Source: Streptomyces zhihengii
Lineage (GTDB): Bacteria; Actinomycetota; Actinomycetes; Streptomycetales; Streptomycetaceae
Length of the DNA stretch: 64,000 nt
Assembly (NCBI RefSeq): GCF_016919245.1
Contig: NZ_JAFEJA010000001.1
Span: 1,178,001-1,242,000 of the forward strand
Reading direction: 5' to 3'
The notes below the pieces were generated by a model. That model saw only the letters and a list, made by a program, of their open reading frames with translations, was not told the DNA's origin and did not search any database. Position numbers and translations under genes: made by a program. This document shows positions 50,719 through 59,074 of this stretch, in pieces (position 1 is the first letter of the stretch; every line of letters begins with the position of its first letter).

Positions 50719-51701
50719 GGGCGCACTCCGCCGGCCGCCGGGCTGTAGCTCCGCTCGATGGCCGCGCGGGCGGGCCCGGGGAGCTGGCCCAGCATGCCGA
50801 GGACGCGTTCACGGCGGCGCAGCGCGCCCTGGCGGACCGGCATGCCGGGCGAGGGCTCCAGCTGGGGCACCACGGTGCGGGGGCCCTCGGGGCGCAGCCC
50901 GCGGCCGTCGGTGCGCTCCATGGCCAGGGTGGCGGCGTCCTTCTCCTCGGACATGCCGATGGGTCCTTCGCGGCGTCCGCCGAGGAACTGGGCGATGACC
51001 GGCTCCTCGCTGGTCAGCAGCACCTCGCGGGGGCCGAAGGTGACCAGGTTGCGCAGGAAGAGCATGCCCATGTTGTCCGGGACGGTGGCGGCGATGTCCA
51101 GGTTGTGGGTGACGATCAGCATGGTCGCGTCGATCTGGGCGTTCAGATCGATGAGGAGCTGGGAGAGGTAGGCGGTGCGGACGGGGTCGAGCCCGGAGTC
51201 CGGTTCGTCGCAGAGGACGATCTGCGGGTCGAGGACGAGGGCGCGGGCGAGCCCGGCGCGCTTGCGCATTCCGCCGGATATCTCACCGGGGAGTTTCCCC
51301 TCGGCGCCGACGAGTCCGACCATGTCCATGCGCTCCATGACGATGCGCCGGATCTCGGATTCCTTTTTGCGGGTGTGCTCGCGCAGCGGGAAGGCGACAT
51401 TGTCGAAGAGGTTCATCGACCCGAACAGGGCGCCGTCCTGGAACATCAGGCCGAACAGCTTCCGGGTCTCGTAGATGTCCTTCTCGGAGCCGTTCACCAT
51501 GTCCACGCCGTTGATGAGAACGCGGCCGTGTTCGGGCTTCAGCAATCCGATGAGCGATTTCAGGAACACCGTCTTCCCGGTGCCCGAGGGGCCGAGCATC
51601 ACGCTGACCTCTCCTGCCGGAAGGGTGAGCGTGACGTCCTGCCAGATGTTCTGTTTGCCGAAGGACTTCGTGAGCCCTTCGACGACTACCTCGATTCCCA
51701 T
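50715..51701 (-). CDS. Mce transporter ATPase (MceG/Mkl-like)
   Basis: A 328-residue ABC ATPase: Walker A LGPSGTGKTVF, signature ISGGMRKRAGLARAL, Walker B IVLCDEPDSGLDPV, His switch TLLIVTHNLDI-like MLIVTHNLDIAAT. The GGMRKR form of the signature and the C-terminal extension (about 245-328) are typical of MceG/MlaF-like ATPases. In mycobacteria MceG is encoded apart from the mce operons; here it leads the operon. ATG at 51701 follows GGGAGGTGAG. It powers lipid import through the YrbE pair. Confidence 0.92.
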   Translation of the reverse strand: MGIEVVVEGLTKSFGKQNIWQDVTLTLPAGEVSVMLGPSGTGKTVFLKSLIGLLKPEHGRVLINGVDMVNGSEKDIYETRKLFGLMFQDGALFGSMNLFDNVAFPLREHTRKKESEIRRIVMERMDMVGLVGAEGKLPGEISGGMRKRAGLARALVLDPQIVLCDEPDSGLDPVRTAYLSQLLIDLNAQIDATMLIVTHNLDIAATVPDNMGMLFLRNLVTFGPREVLLTSEEPVIAQFLGGRREGPIGMSEEKDAATLAMERTDGRGLRPEGPRTVVPQLEPSPGMPVRQGALRRRERVLGMLGQLPGPARAAIERSYSPAAGGVRP

Positions 51702-51727
51702 CTCACCTCCCAGTCCAGGAATTTGCG

Positions 51728-51750
51728 CACACGTGTGGCAGCACACGTGC
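51728..51750. promoter_or_regulatory. CACGTG repeats at the mce operon start
   Basis: CACACGTGTG (51728-51737, exact palindrome) is followed by GCACACGTGC (51741-51750); the CACGTG cores are 14 bp apart. They lie 27-50 bp upstream of the operon's first codon, a good operator position. Confidence 0.5.
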
Positions 51751-51777
51751 CGAATGGGGCGGAAGTGCACCGGGCGC

Positions 51778-51865
51778 CCGCACGCTACGTTCGCGTGCGG
51801 GGCCTGGGCAATGGCTGTGACCAGCGCTTTCAGGCCGAACCGAATGGTTTGTCATCCGGTGACAA
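51778..51865. promoter_or_regulatory. Inverted repeats further upstream of the mce operon
   Basis: CCGCACGC/GCGTGCGG (8-bp arms, 7-bp loop, 51778-51800) and TTGTCA/TGACAA (5-bp spacer, 51849-51865). Either may be an operator; the first could also be a terminator for neither flanking gene, so regulation is likelier. Confidence 0.4.
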
Positions 51866-51973
51866 CATGCCGCGTAAACCTTGTCCTCCGGTGCGTAGTG
51901 CGGGTGGCCGGCCGTGGGGCGCCGCGCGGCCCGGAGGGGGCCGGGCCGCGGGGGACCGGGAGGTCGTGCCGGG

Positions 51974-53482
51974 TCAGGGAGCCTTTTCGGGCTCCTGGCC
52001 GGGGAGCGGGGGGACCACCGGCGGGCAGCCGTTGACGCCGCCGCCGCTGGGGACGCAGAGACGCCCCTGGTTCATGGCGATGAGGTTGTCCGGGCCCGAC
52101 AGGGACGCGGTGAAGAGCTGGTCGAGATCCTCGCCGCCGGTCCCGCAGCCGGTGAACTCCGGGATGGTGACCGTGCCGCGGAGGGGGCCGCCGATGATGA
52201 CATTGGTGTAGTCGGGGAAATCGCCGTTCAGCCGGACCGGGAAGGGCCGTGCCGTGCGGCAGTTGTCGCCGACGTCGAGCGGGGTGCCGTTGATCGTCAC
52301 GTCGTGGACCCGGAGCGACTGGTAGAAACCGGCGACCGCGAGGTTGTACCGGTCCGGCGGGGATCCGACGGTCGCGGTGGAGATGGTGATGGGCCCGGTG
52401 ATGAACTCGACCTTCGCGCTCACCGGCTGGAATCCGAAGGTGAGGAAGGTGGATTCGGCGTCGGGGAGCGTCATCTCGCCGTAGGAGTCGATACGGGTGA
52501 ACGCGCCGCCCGGCTGGGTGCGCAGCCGGGTCGCGGTGCGGACGGCGGCCCGGGCGTTGAGCAGTTGGGGGGTGGCGGCGGGATCGTTGACGATCATCGC
52601 GCCGCCGAGCTTCTCCACGTTGGCGAGGCCGACCGCGAAGGCGCAGCCGTGGCTGCCGCCGGCGGGCGGGTAGAACAGCCGCACCGGGTCGCCCGGGGGC
52701 GGCTGGATGACGAAGTCCTCGTCCAGGCCGTCGGCCGGCGGCTCGGCCGGGCACTGGGTGGGAGGGGCCGCGGGCGGCTGTTCGACGGCGATGCCGTCCC
52801 GGCCCCCGTCGCCCGGGTCCTCGCTCGCGCCGTCGCCGGGCTCGCCGGGGGTGGGCGAGGGGTCGGCGGGCAGGGAGGGGGCGGTGCGGCCGGTCACGGG
52901 CACGGTGGCGAGCAGGGTGTCCTGGCCGTCCGCGGGCGCGCAGTCCACGGCCGGCAGCTCCTGCCCCGACAGCTCTCCCCCGGTGACGGGGCGCAGCCGC
53001 AGGCCGACGGCTCCGGCGGCGATCCGCAGCTCCCCGGGTGCGGTCGCGGTGACGGAGGGGACCTCGCCGGTGTGTTCCAGGGTGAGGCCATCGGGGTCGT
53101 CTCCGACGGGGACGGCGGGGGCGCCGAGTGTCCAGACGGCCTCCGCGGACCGGGTGCCCTGTGTCACCAGGGCGGTGAGCGACACCGTGCCGGCCAGTTC
53201 CGACGTGCCGTCGGGCAGCAGTCCTTCGAGGGCGGCGGGCGGGAGCGTGACCCGGGCGGTCACCCGGCCGGGCTGCACGGGCCTGCCGACGGTGCCGGCG
53301 TCCGGGTAGGCGCCGGTGACGTGGATCCGCACGGGGTGCTCGCCGGAGGTGAAGTCGCAGTCGTAGGCGAGTTCCACGTCGGCGTCGCGCGCCTGGGCGG
53401 ACGAGCCGGGACCGACGAGCAGCCCCGCCACGAGCCCCGCGGCCCCGATCGCGGCGGCCCTCAGATGACGCCGGGCGGTCAT
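51974..53482 (-). CDS. Secreted DUF6801-like protein of unknown function
   Basis: A 502-residue exported protein. Residues 1-32 form a signal peptide (MTARRHLRAAAIGAAG...). The N-terminal domain (about 35-165) begins VELAYDCDFTSGEHPVRIHVTGAYP, which I associate with DUF6801. A Pro/Asp/Gly linker (about 205-250) separates it from a second beta-rich domain (about 270-475) with four Cys (SHGCAFAVGLAN, VGDNCRTARPF, GTGCGT-like FTGCGTGGEDL, GGVNGCPP). It lies directly upstream of the mce operon on the same strand, 272 bp away, and 131 bp after another secreted-protein gene; co-function in surface lipid handling is only a guess. Confidence 0.75.
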   Translation of the reverse strand: MTARRHLRAAAIGAAGLVAGLLVGPGSSAQARDADVELAYDCDFTSGEHPVRIHVTGAYPDAGTVGRPVQPGRVTARVTLPPAALEGLLPDGTSELAGTVSLTALVTQGTRSAEAVWTLGAPAVPVGDDPDGLTLEHTGEVPSVTATAPGELRIAAGAVGLRLRPVTGGELSGQELPAVDCAPADGQDTLLATVPVTGRTAPSLPADPSPTPGEPGDGASEDPGDGGRDGIAVEQPPAAPPTQCPAEPPADGLDEDFVIQPPPGDPVRLFYPPAGGSHGCAFAVGLANVEKLGGAMIVNDPAATPQLLNARAAVRTATRLRTQPGGAFTRIDSYGEMTLPDAESTFLTFGFQPVSAKVEFITGPITISTATVGSPPDRYNLAVAGFYQSLRVHDVTINGTPLDVGDNCRTARPFPVRLNGDFPDYTNVIIGGPLRGTVTIPEFTGCGTGGEDLDQLFTASLSGPDNLIAMNQGRLCVPSGGGVNGCPPVVPPLPGQEPEKAP

Positions 53483-53613
53483 GAGGCCCTCCCTCTCCGC
53501 AGACCCATTGGCTCCCCTCCCTGTACGGCGTGGTGCGGCGGGCCCCGTGTCCTGGATCCCGGTCACGGGGCCCGCCGTCCGTCCTGTGGTGCGTGGTGCG
53601 TGGTGCGGGGCGG

Positions 53614-54294
<681 letters not shown>

Positions 54295-54429
54295 TCAGTG
54301 CGATGGAACGCGGGTCGAATTCTTTCGGCCACCCGGTCGTGCGACTTGCGGGAGTGACGTTACGAGCGAGTAACCCCCCGCGCAATACTGGTTCGGGAGA
54401 TTCCCGCACCGCTGCTACCAGCGGGTATT

Positions 54430-54473
54430 TTCTTGTCGCGACGCGAGGGGGCGCCTGCGGATTCTTGTCGCGA
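54430..54473. promoter_or_regulatory. Direct repeats TTCTTGTCGCGA
   Basis: Identical 12-mers at 54430-54441 and 54462-54473, 32 bp (three helical turns) apart, in the PucR upstream region. Same-face spacing suggests cooperative protein binding. Confidence 0.5.
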
Positions 54474-54704
54474 AGTGAGCAACCGCGCCGTAGCGGACCC
54501 CCGTCGGCCGCTCTCGCCGACAGGTATCGGACCAAGTCATGTCACCATGTCCCAACTCCTGTGCAGGCACGTCCCGCTGGTCTATGTTCATGGATCAACG
54601 ACGTCGCCAGCCACCCGAGTCGCACCAGGTCCGTGGGAGCGCTTCCCCCACCCCTCACGGACACCGACGGACCACCCGGCCACCCGGACCACGAGGGGAG
54701 AACC

Positions 54705-55919
54705 ATGCCGAGAACGACCCGCCCGTCCGACGCGGGCGAGCCGCTGGCGCCGCTGCCGCAGGAGTTCGCCGCGATCATCCGGCCCGAACTGCCCAGCCTC
54801 ATCCAGGAAATCGGCATCGAGGTCTCCCGCGCCTACCCCGAGTACGCACGGCTGCTGAGCGGCCCGTACGGGAAGGCGATCCAGGTGGGCGTCGAGCAGA
54901 ACATCTCGGTCTTCGTCGAGCAGGTCGCCTCGCCGTCGATGCCCTCCCCGCTGCGCGACGAGATGCTGCGCAGGTTCGGCCGGTTCGAGGCGTACGAGGG
55001 GCGCAGCCTGGAGTCGCTCCAGGGGGCCTACCGGCTGGGCGCCCGGGTGGCGCTGCGCCGGGCGAAGCGGATCGGCAGGCGCTACAACCTCTCCCCCACC
55101 CTGATGCTGAGCTTCGCCGACGCGCTGTTCGCCTACGTCGACGAGATCGAGGCGCTCACCCGCGAGGGCTACCTGGAGGTGCAGACCAAGGCCGTCGAAC
55201 ACGACGAGACGCTCCGCCGCCGGCTGCTGCACCTGATCATGGCGGGCCCGCCCGTACCGCGTACGGCCATGGCCGAACTCTCCGAGCAGGCGGGCTGGCC
55301 GATGCCCGACGAGGTGACCCTGGTCGCCGTCCGCCCGTCAGCGGAATTGGCCGGAATCGATCTCGACAACGATGTCCTCACCGACCTCGGCGGCCCCCAC
55401 CCGCACTTACTCGTGCCCGGCCCCGTCGACGACGCGCGAAGAGAGCGCCTCATGGCCGCGCTGACCGGCGTACGCGCGGCCGTGGGGCTGACCGTGCCGA
55501 CCTCGGGAGCGGCCGATTCCATCCGCTGGGCCCGCCGCCTCCTGGATCTCGCCGACACGGGTGTCGTCGACGACACCCCCCTCCTCTTCTGTGCGGACCA
55601 CATGCTGACCCTGTGGCTGCTCTCCGACACCGCGCTGCTCGACCAGCTCGCCCGCCGCGAGCTCGCCCCGCTCTCCCGGCTCACCGCCACCCGCCGCGGC
55701 CGGCTCATCGAGACCCTGCGCACCTGGCTGGACACCCGGGGGACGGCCGCGCAGATGGGCGAGCTGCTGGACGTCCACCCGCAGACCGTCCGCTACCGGC
55801 TGCGCAGCCTGGAGGCCATCTTCGGCTCCCAGCTCACCGACCCCGAGCGCCGCTTCGCGACCGAGAGCGTGCTGCGCGCCCTCCATCTCCAGGACCGCCG
55901 CCAGAAGGCACGGCGCTGA
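54705..55919 (+). CDS. PucR-type helix-turn-helix regulator with a TTA codon
   Basis: A 404-residue regulator. The N-terminal ~150 residues are helical (IIRPELPSLIQEIGIEVSRAYPEY, SLESLQGAYRLGARVALRR), like the RsbRD-type sensor of Streptomyces PucR proteins; the C-terminal helix-turn-helix is RGTAAQMGELLDVHPQTVRYRLRSLEAIFG. The ligand is unknown. ATG at 54705 follows GAGGGGAGAA. Codon 235 is TTA (55407-55409), so translation should need the bldA leucyl-tRNA. It is divergent from the secreted-protein genes and lies about 3 kb upstream of the mce operon, a plausible target. Confidence 0.9.
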   Translation: MPRTTRPSDAGEPLAPLPQEFAAIIRPELPSLIQEIGIEVSRAYPEYARLLSGPYGKAIQVGVEQNISVFVEQVASPSMPSPLRDEMLRRFGRFEAYEGRSLESLQGAYRLGARVALRRAKRIGRRYNLSPTLMLSFADALFAYVDEIEALTREGYLEVQTKAVEHDETLRRRLLHLIMAGPPVPRTAMAELSEQAGWPMPDEVTLVAVRPSAELAGIDLDNDVLTDLGGPHPHLLVPGPVDDARRERLMAALTGVRAAVGLTVPTSGAADSIRWARRLLDLADTGVVDDTPLLFCADHMLTLWLLSDTALLDQLARRELAPLSRLTATRRGRLIETLRTWLDTRGTAAQMGELLDVHPQTVRYRLRSLEAIFGSQLTDPERRFATESVLRALHLQDRRQKARR

Positions 55920-56242
55920 GCTGCGCGCCGCCCCGCACGGGGCGGCCCGTGACCATCGTCACGTTTGCGTCCCCGCACGAGCGGGTCGGCGCGGTGTCCG
56001 TGTTCGCGTAAGGTTTGTCGGCGGTGCGGCGGGGGCGGGGGCCGGCGAGCGGAGCGGCGCGCACCTCCCGCCGGACCATGATCCAGCGGATTCCCGCGTG
56101 ACCGGAGGCGACGGTGCCGACCGCATCCGCCGCCTGACGAAGACGCCCCTTCGCGGAACCCGGAGACCCGTTCCGGAGTCCTGGAGGGATGGGGGCCGGC
56201 CGACCGACGGCCCCCGACGCAGAAAGCAGACAAGGACTCGAC
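55920..56242. other. 323-bp gap between PucR gene and small hypothetical gene
   Basis: No gene is seen. It holds a terminator (55927), the palindrome CGTGACCATCGTCACG (55948-55963) and a GGGGGCCG/CGGCCCCC hairpin (56191-56215) shortly before the next gene, which could be a leader structure. Confidence 0.65.
55927..55946 (+). terminator. Terminator of the PucR gene
   Basis: GCCGCCCC and GGGGCGGC form an exact 8-bp stem with loop GCAC, eight bases after the stop. Confidence 0.6.
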
Positions 56243-56500
56243 GTGACCGCCTCCAACCTCGTCCCGGTACCGATCCCCGACCGGGTGGCCGTGATGATCG
56301 GCTCCTGCATGCCCACGCACGTCCTGCACGCCGAGATCGAGGCGGAGTGCGCGGCCCGCGAGGTGCACCGCTTCCGGGGTCCGCTGTGCACGGAGGACCG
56401 GGCGGACCGCGAGCACGCGCTCTCCGCGCTGGCACGGGCCAACAAGGTGCTCGCGGCGTACAACCCGGGCCTGACCGTCCGGCCCGACCGGAAGCGCTGA
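56243..56500 (+). CDS. Small conserved hypothetical protein
   Basis: An 85-residue protein beginning with GTG at 56243 (AAGGA seven bases upstream). It contains CMPTHVLHAEIEAECAAREVHRF and GPLCTEDRADREHALSAL, with three Cys but no recognisable metal motif. It is probably soluble. I recognise no family; strong third-position GC, a good ribosome site and a perfect terminator behind it support it as real. Confidence 0.65.
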   Translation: MTASNLVPVPIPDRVAVMIGSCMPTHVLHAEIEAECAAREVHRFRGPLCTEDRADREHALSALARANKVLAAYNPGLTVRPDRKR

Positions 56501-56534
56501 CCGCACCCGGCGCACGACAGCCGCAGACCGCACC

Positions 56535-56567
56535 GAAGAGGCCGCCCCCACCGGGGGCGGCCTCTTC
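56535..56567 (+). terminator. Perfect terminator hairpin after the small gene
   Basis: GAAGAGGCCGCCCCC and its exact reverse complement flank the loop ACC, 35 bp after the stop. It also insulates the following promoter. Confidence 0.8.
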
Positions 56568-56677
56568 CGTCATGCCCGCCCCCGGTCCGGGCCGCCTCGC
56601 GCTCCCCTCACGGGGGGCCACCCCGCGCGCCCGGCCCGGGCGGTGCCGCGCTCGCGGACCGGGCCACCCCTCGCCTC

Positions 56678-56734
56678 TTGCCGGGGGCGGCGCGCTGCCC
56701 TACCTTACTCAGAAGTAAGTTTACTTCGGAGTAA
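56678..56734 (+). promoter_or_regulatory. SCP2 operon promoter with tandem TTACTnnnnAGTAA operators
   Basis: TTGCCG (56678) and TACCTT (56701) are 17 bases apart. TTACTCAGAAGTAA (56705-56718) and TTACTTCGGAGTAA (56721-56734) cover the -10 and start site, with 16-bp spacing, and together form a near-perfect larger inverted repeat. A TetR-type repressor is likely. Confidence 0.7.
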
Positions 56735-56743
56735 GGAAGCGGC

Positions 56744-57205
56744 GTGGCGGACAACATCAGCGGTGACCTGGGCAGCCTCGACTTCTCCACGGTCTCCCCC
56801 GAGGAATTCGCGAAGATCGTCAAGGGCCTGAGCGCCGGCCAGATCGACGAGACCATGCGCGGCGATCTGCGGATGCGCGTGCTCCGCGAGGTGTTCGGCC
56901 GGATGAACCAGCAGTTCCGCCCCGAGGCGGCCGGGGACCAGGACGTCCTGATCCGGTGGAAGATCACCGGCGGGAGCGAGGTGGTCTTCGAGACCGCCAT
57001 CGCCGGCGGCACCTGCACCATCACCGAGGGCCGCTCCGACCGGGAGCCGCGCACCACCCTGGTGATGGGCGACGCCGAGTTCCTCAGGCTGGTCTCCGGC
57101 AACGCCAATCCGGTGACCATGTTCATGATGCGCAGGCTCCGGGTGAGCGGTGACGTCGTCACCGCCTCCGGCCTCACCCGCTACTTCGACATCCCGAAGG
57201 CCTGA
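56744..57205 (+). CDS. SCP2 sterol-carrier-domain protein
   Basis: A 153-residue protein with an SCP2-like fold that binds fatty acyl chains or sterols. Features are KIVKGLSAGQIDETM, LREVFGRMNQQFRPE, then VLIRWKITGGSEVVFETAIAGGTCTI and FLRLVSGNANPVTMFMMRRLRVSGDV with a hydrophobic pocket-lining end. GTG at 56744 has AAGGAAGC upstream. It is followed after five bases by an acyl-CoA dehydrogenase gene and shares its operator, so it may deliver a substrate to that enzyme. Confidence 0.88.
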   Translation: MADNISGDLGSLDFSTVSPEEFAKIVKGLSAGQIDETMRGDLRMRVLREVFGRMNQQFRPEAAGDQDVLIRWKITGGSEVVFETAIAGGTCTITEGRSDREPRTTLVMGDAEFLRLVSGNANPVTMFMMRRLRVSGDVVTASGLTRYFDIPKA

Positions 57206-57210
57206 TCGCC

Positions 57211-58428
57211 ATGCCGTCCTTCTTCTCCCTCCAGCTCACCGAGGAGCAGCGCGACCTGCGCGACTGGGTGCACGGCTTCGCCGCCGAGGTCGTACGCCCC
57301 GCCGCCGCCGAATGGGACGAGCGCGAGGAGACGCCCTGGCCGGTCATCCGCGAGGCCGCCGCGATCGGCCTCTACGGCTTCGAGTCCCTTGCCGACATGT
57401 ACGGCGACCCCACCGGGCTCTCCCTCCAGATCGCCAACGAGGAGCTCTTCTGGGGCGACGCGGGCATCGGCATGGCGCTCTTCGGCACCTCGCTCGCGGT
57501 CGCCGGGATCTTCGCCTCCGGCACCCCCGACCAGCTCGCCGAATGGGTCCCCCAGTGCTTCGGCGACGCGTCCGACCCGAAGCTCGCCGCGTTCTGCGTC
57601 TCCGAGCCGGGCGCCGGCTCCGACGTCTCCGGGATGCGCACCCGCGCCCGCTACGACGAGGCGGGCGACACGTGGGTCCTCAACGGACAGAAGGCGTGGA
57701 TCACCAACGGCGGCATCGCCGACGTCCATGTCGTCGTCGCCTCCGTCGACGGCGCGCTCGGCGCGCGCGGCCAGGCCGCGTTCATCGTCCCGCCCGGCAC
57801 GGCCGGACTGGAGGGCGGCAAGAAGATCCGGAAGCTGGGCCTGCGGGCCTCGCACACCGCGGAGGTCTTCCTGGACGACGTACGGGTGCCCGGCAGCTGC
57901 CTGCTCGGCGGAAAGGAGAAGCTGGACGCCCGGCTCGCCCGCGCCCGCGAGGGCACCGGGGCCAAGGGCCAGGCCGCGATGGCGACCTTCGAGGTGAGCC
58001 GGCCCACCGTCGGCGCCCAGGCCCTCGGCATCGCGCGTGCCGCCTACGAGTACGCGCTCGACTACGCCGGGCAGCGCGAGGCCTTCGGCCGCCCGATCGT
58101 CGAGAACCAGTCGATCGCCTTCGCCCTCGCCGATCTGCGCACCGAGATCGAGGCGGTGCGGCTGCTCATCTGGCAGGCCGCGTGGATGGCGCGGAGCGGG
58201 AAGACCTTCGACGCCGCGCAGGGGTCGATGGCCAAGCTCCGGGCCGGCGAGCTGGCCGTCAGCGCGACGGAGAAGGCCGTGCAGATCCTGGGGGGCGCGG
58301 GGTACAGCCGCGAGCACCCGGTGGAGCGGATGTACCGCGACAGCAAGATCTACACGATCTTCGAGGGCACGAGCGAGATCCAGCGGCTGGTGATCGCCCG
58401 GGCGATCACGGGGCGGCACATCCGCTGA
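57211..58428 (+). CDS. Acyl-CoA dehydrogenase
   Basis: A 405-residue flavoenzyme of the acyl-CoA dehydrogenase family. FAD/substrate segments are AFCVSEPGAGSDVSGMRT and KAWITNGG; the C-terminus has LGGAGYSREHPVERMYRDSK and IFEGTSEIQRL, which retains the catalytic Glu in the place missing from the other acyl-CoA dehydrogenase here (14647). It is the second gene of the SCP2 operon, five bases after its stop, with little ribosome site of its own, so translation is probably coupled. The substrate may be a medium-chain or steroid-side-chain acyl-CoA, unproven. Confidence 0.93.
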   Translation: MPSFFSLQLTEEQRDLRDWVHGFAAEVVRPAAAEWDEREETPWPVIREAAAIGLYGFESLADMYGDPTGLSLQIANEELFWGDAGIGMALFGTSLAVAGIFASGTPDQLAEWVPQCFGDASDPKLAAFCVSEPGAGSDVSGMRTRARYDEAGDTWVLNGQKAWITNGGIADVHVVVASVDGALGARGQAAFIVPPGTAGLEGGKKIRKLGLRASHTAEVFLDDVRVPGSCLLGGKEKLDARLARAREGTGAKGQAAMATFEVSRPTVGAQALGIARAAYEYALDYAGQREAFGRPIVENQSIAFALADLRTEIEAVRLLIWQAAWMARSGKTFDAAQGSMAKLRAGELAVSATEKAVQILGGAGYSREHPVERMYRDSKIYTIFEGTSEIQRLVIARAITGRHIR

Positions 58429-58450
58429 GGTGCCCTGGGGCGGGCGGGAA

Positions 58451-58500
58451 ACCCAGCCCGTCCGGCGATTGAGGACACCCGCGCGCAGCGGGGGTGCGCA
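58451..58500 (-). repeat. Dispersed intergenic element, copy 2
   Basis: The reverse complement carries CTGCGCGCGGGTGTCCTCAA followed by the TCGCCGGACGGGCTGGG core, matching the copy at 2173-2216 except for a few bases. It lies between convergent genes. Confidence 0.85.
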
Positions 58501-58546
58501 CGACCACCGGCCCGCGGGGGCCCGACCGAGCCCCGGCGGGCACCCC

Positions 58547-58978
58547 TCACAGGAACTCCCCGTCGACGTACACCCACCCCCCGCCCTCGCGGGCGAACTC
58601 GCTGCGCTCGTGGAGTTCACCGCGCTGGCCGTGGTGGCGGTAGCGGGCGCGGAAGGTGACGGTGCCGCGCGGATGGAAGGCGCTCCCGTCGGTGGTGTCC
58701 GTGATCTCCAGCCCGGACCAGCGCATCGCCTCGTCGAGTTCGAGGTGGGGCGGCCGGGTCGACGAGTGCCAGGTGCGCAGCAGATACGCGGCGTCCCGCG
58801 CGACGAAGGCGCTGTACCGGGAACGCATCAGCAGCTCCGCCGTGGGGGCCGCCTCCTCGCCGCTGTGGAAGCGCCCGCAGCACTCCCCGAAGGCGGCGGG
58901 CAGGCCGCAGGGACAGGGGGACTCCGCCGTGAGGGCGGCGGGGGCCGCGCGGCCGGGGCGCTTGATGCGAGGTGCCAT
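58547..58978 (-). CDS. YchJ-family SEC-C protein
   Basis: A 143-residue YchJ (UPF0225) protein. The metal-binding SEC-C motif is CPCGLPAAFGECCGRFH at the N-terminus, followed by AELLMRSRYSAFVARDAAYLLRTWHSSTRPP and an NTF2-like end GWVYVDGEFL. The function is unknown; the SEC-C motif usually binds zinc. ATG at 58978 opens the domain; the open frame continues upstream without homology. Confidence 0.88.
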   Translation of the reverse strand: MAPRIKRPGRAAPAALTAESPCPCGLPAAFGECCGRFHSGEEAAPTAELLMRSRYSAFVARDAAYLLRTWHSSTRPPHLELDEAMRWSGLEITDTTDGSAFHPRGTVTFRARYRHHGQRGELHERSEFAREGGGWVYVDGEFL

Positions 58979-59062
58979 GGCTCCATCTTCCCGCCATCGG
59001 CCGCCTCGCCCCACCCGCGGCCCCGCCCGCGCGAGCCGGGCCGGACGCGCGGTGGCGCCACG

Positions 59063-59068
59063 TACCGT
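59063..59068 (+). promoter_or_regulatory. -10 box of leaderless GH4 gene
   Basis: TACCGT lies six bases before the ATG at 59075, with no ribosome site, implying a leaderless transcript. Confidence 0.55.
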
Positions 59069-59074
59069 ACGGGC

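Noticed and set aside
48032..50748. Long plus-strand frames (391 and 511 codons) over mceA and the permeases
   Set aside because: Glu/Gly/Asp/Val-rich antisense shadows of clearly assigned membrane proteins.
56100..56242. c-di-AMP (ydaO-type) riboswitch before the small hypothetical gene
   Set aside because: A GGAACCCGG stretch caught the eye, but the other conserved blocks of the class are missing; only a plain hairpin remains.
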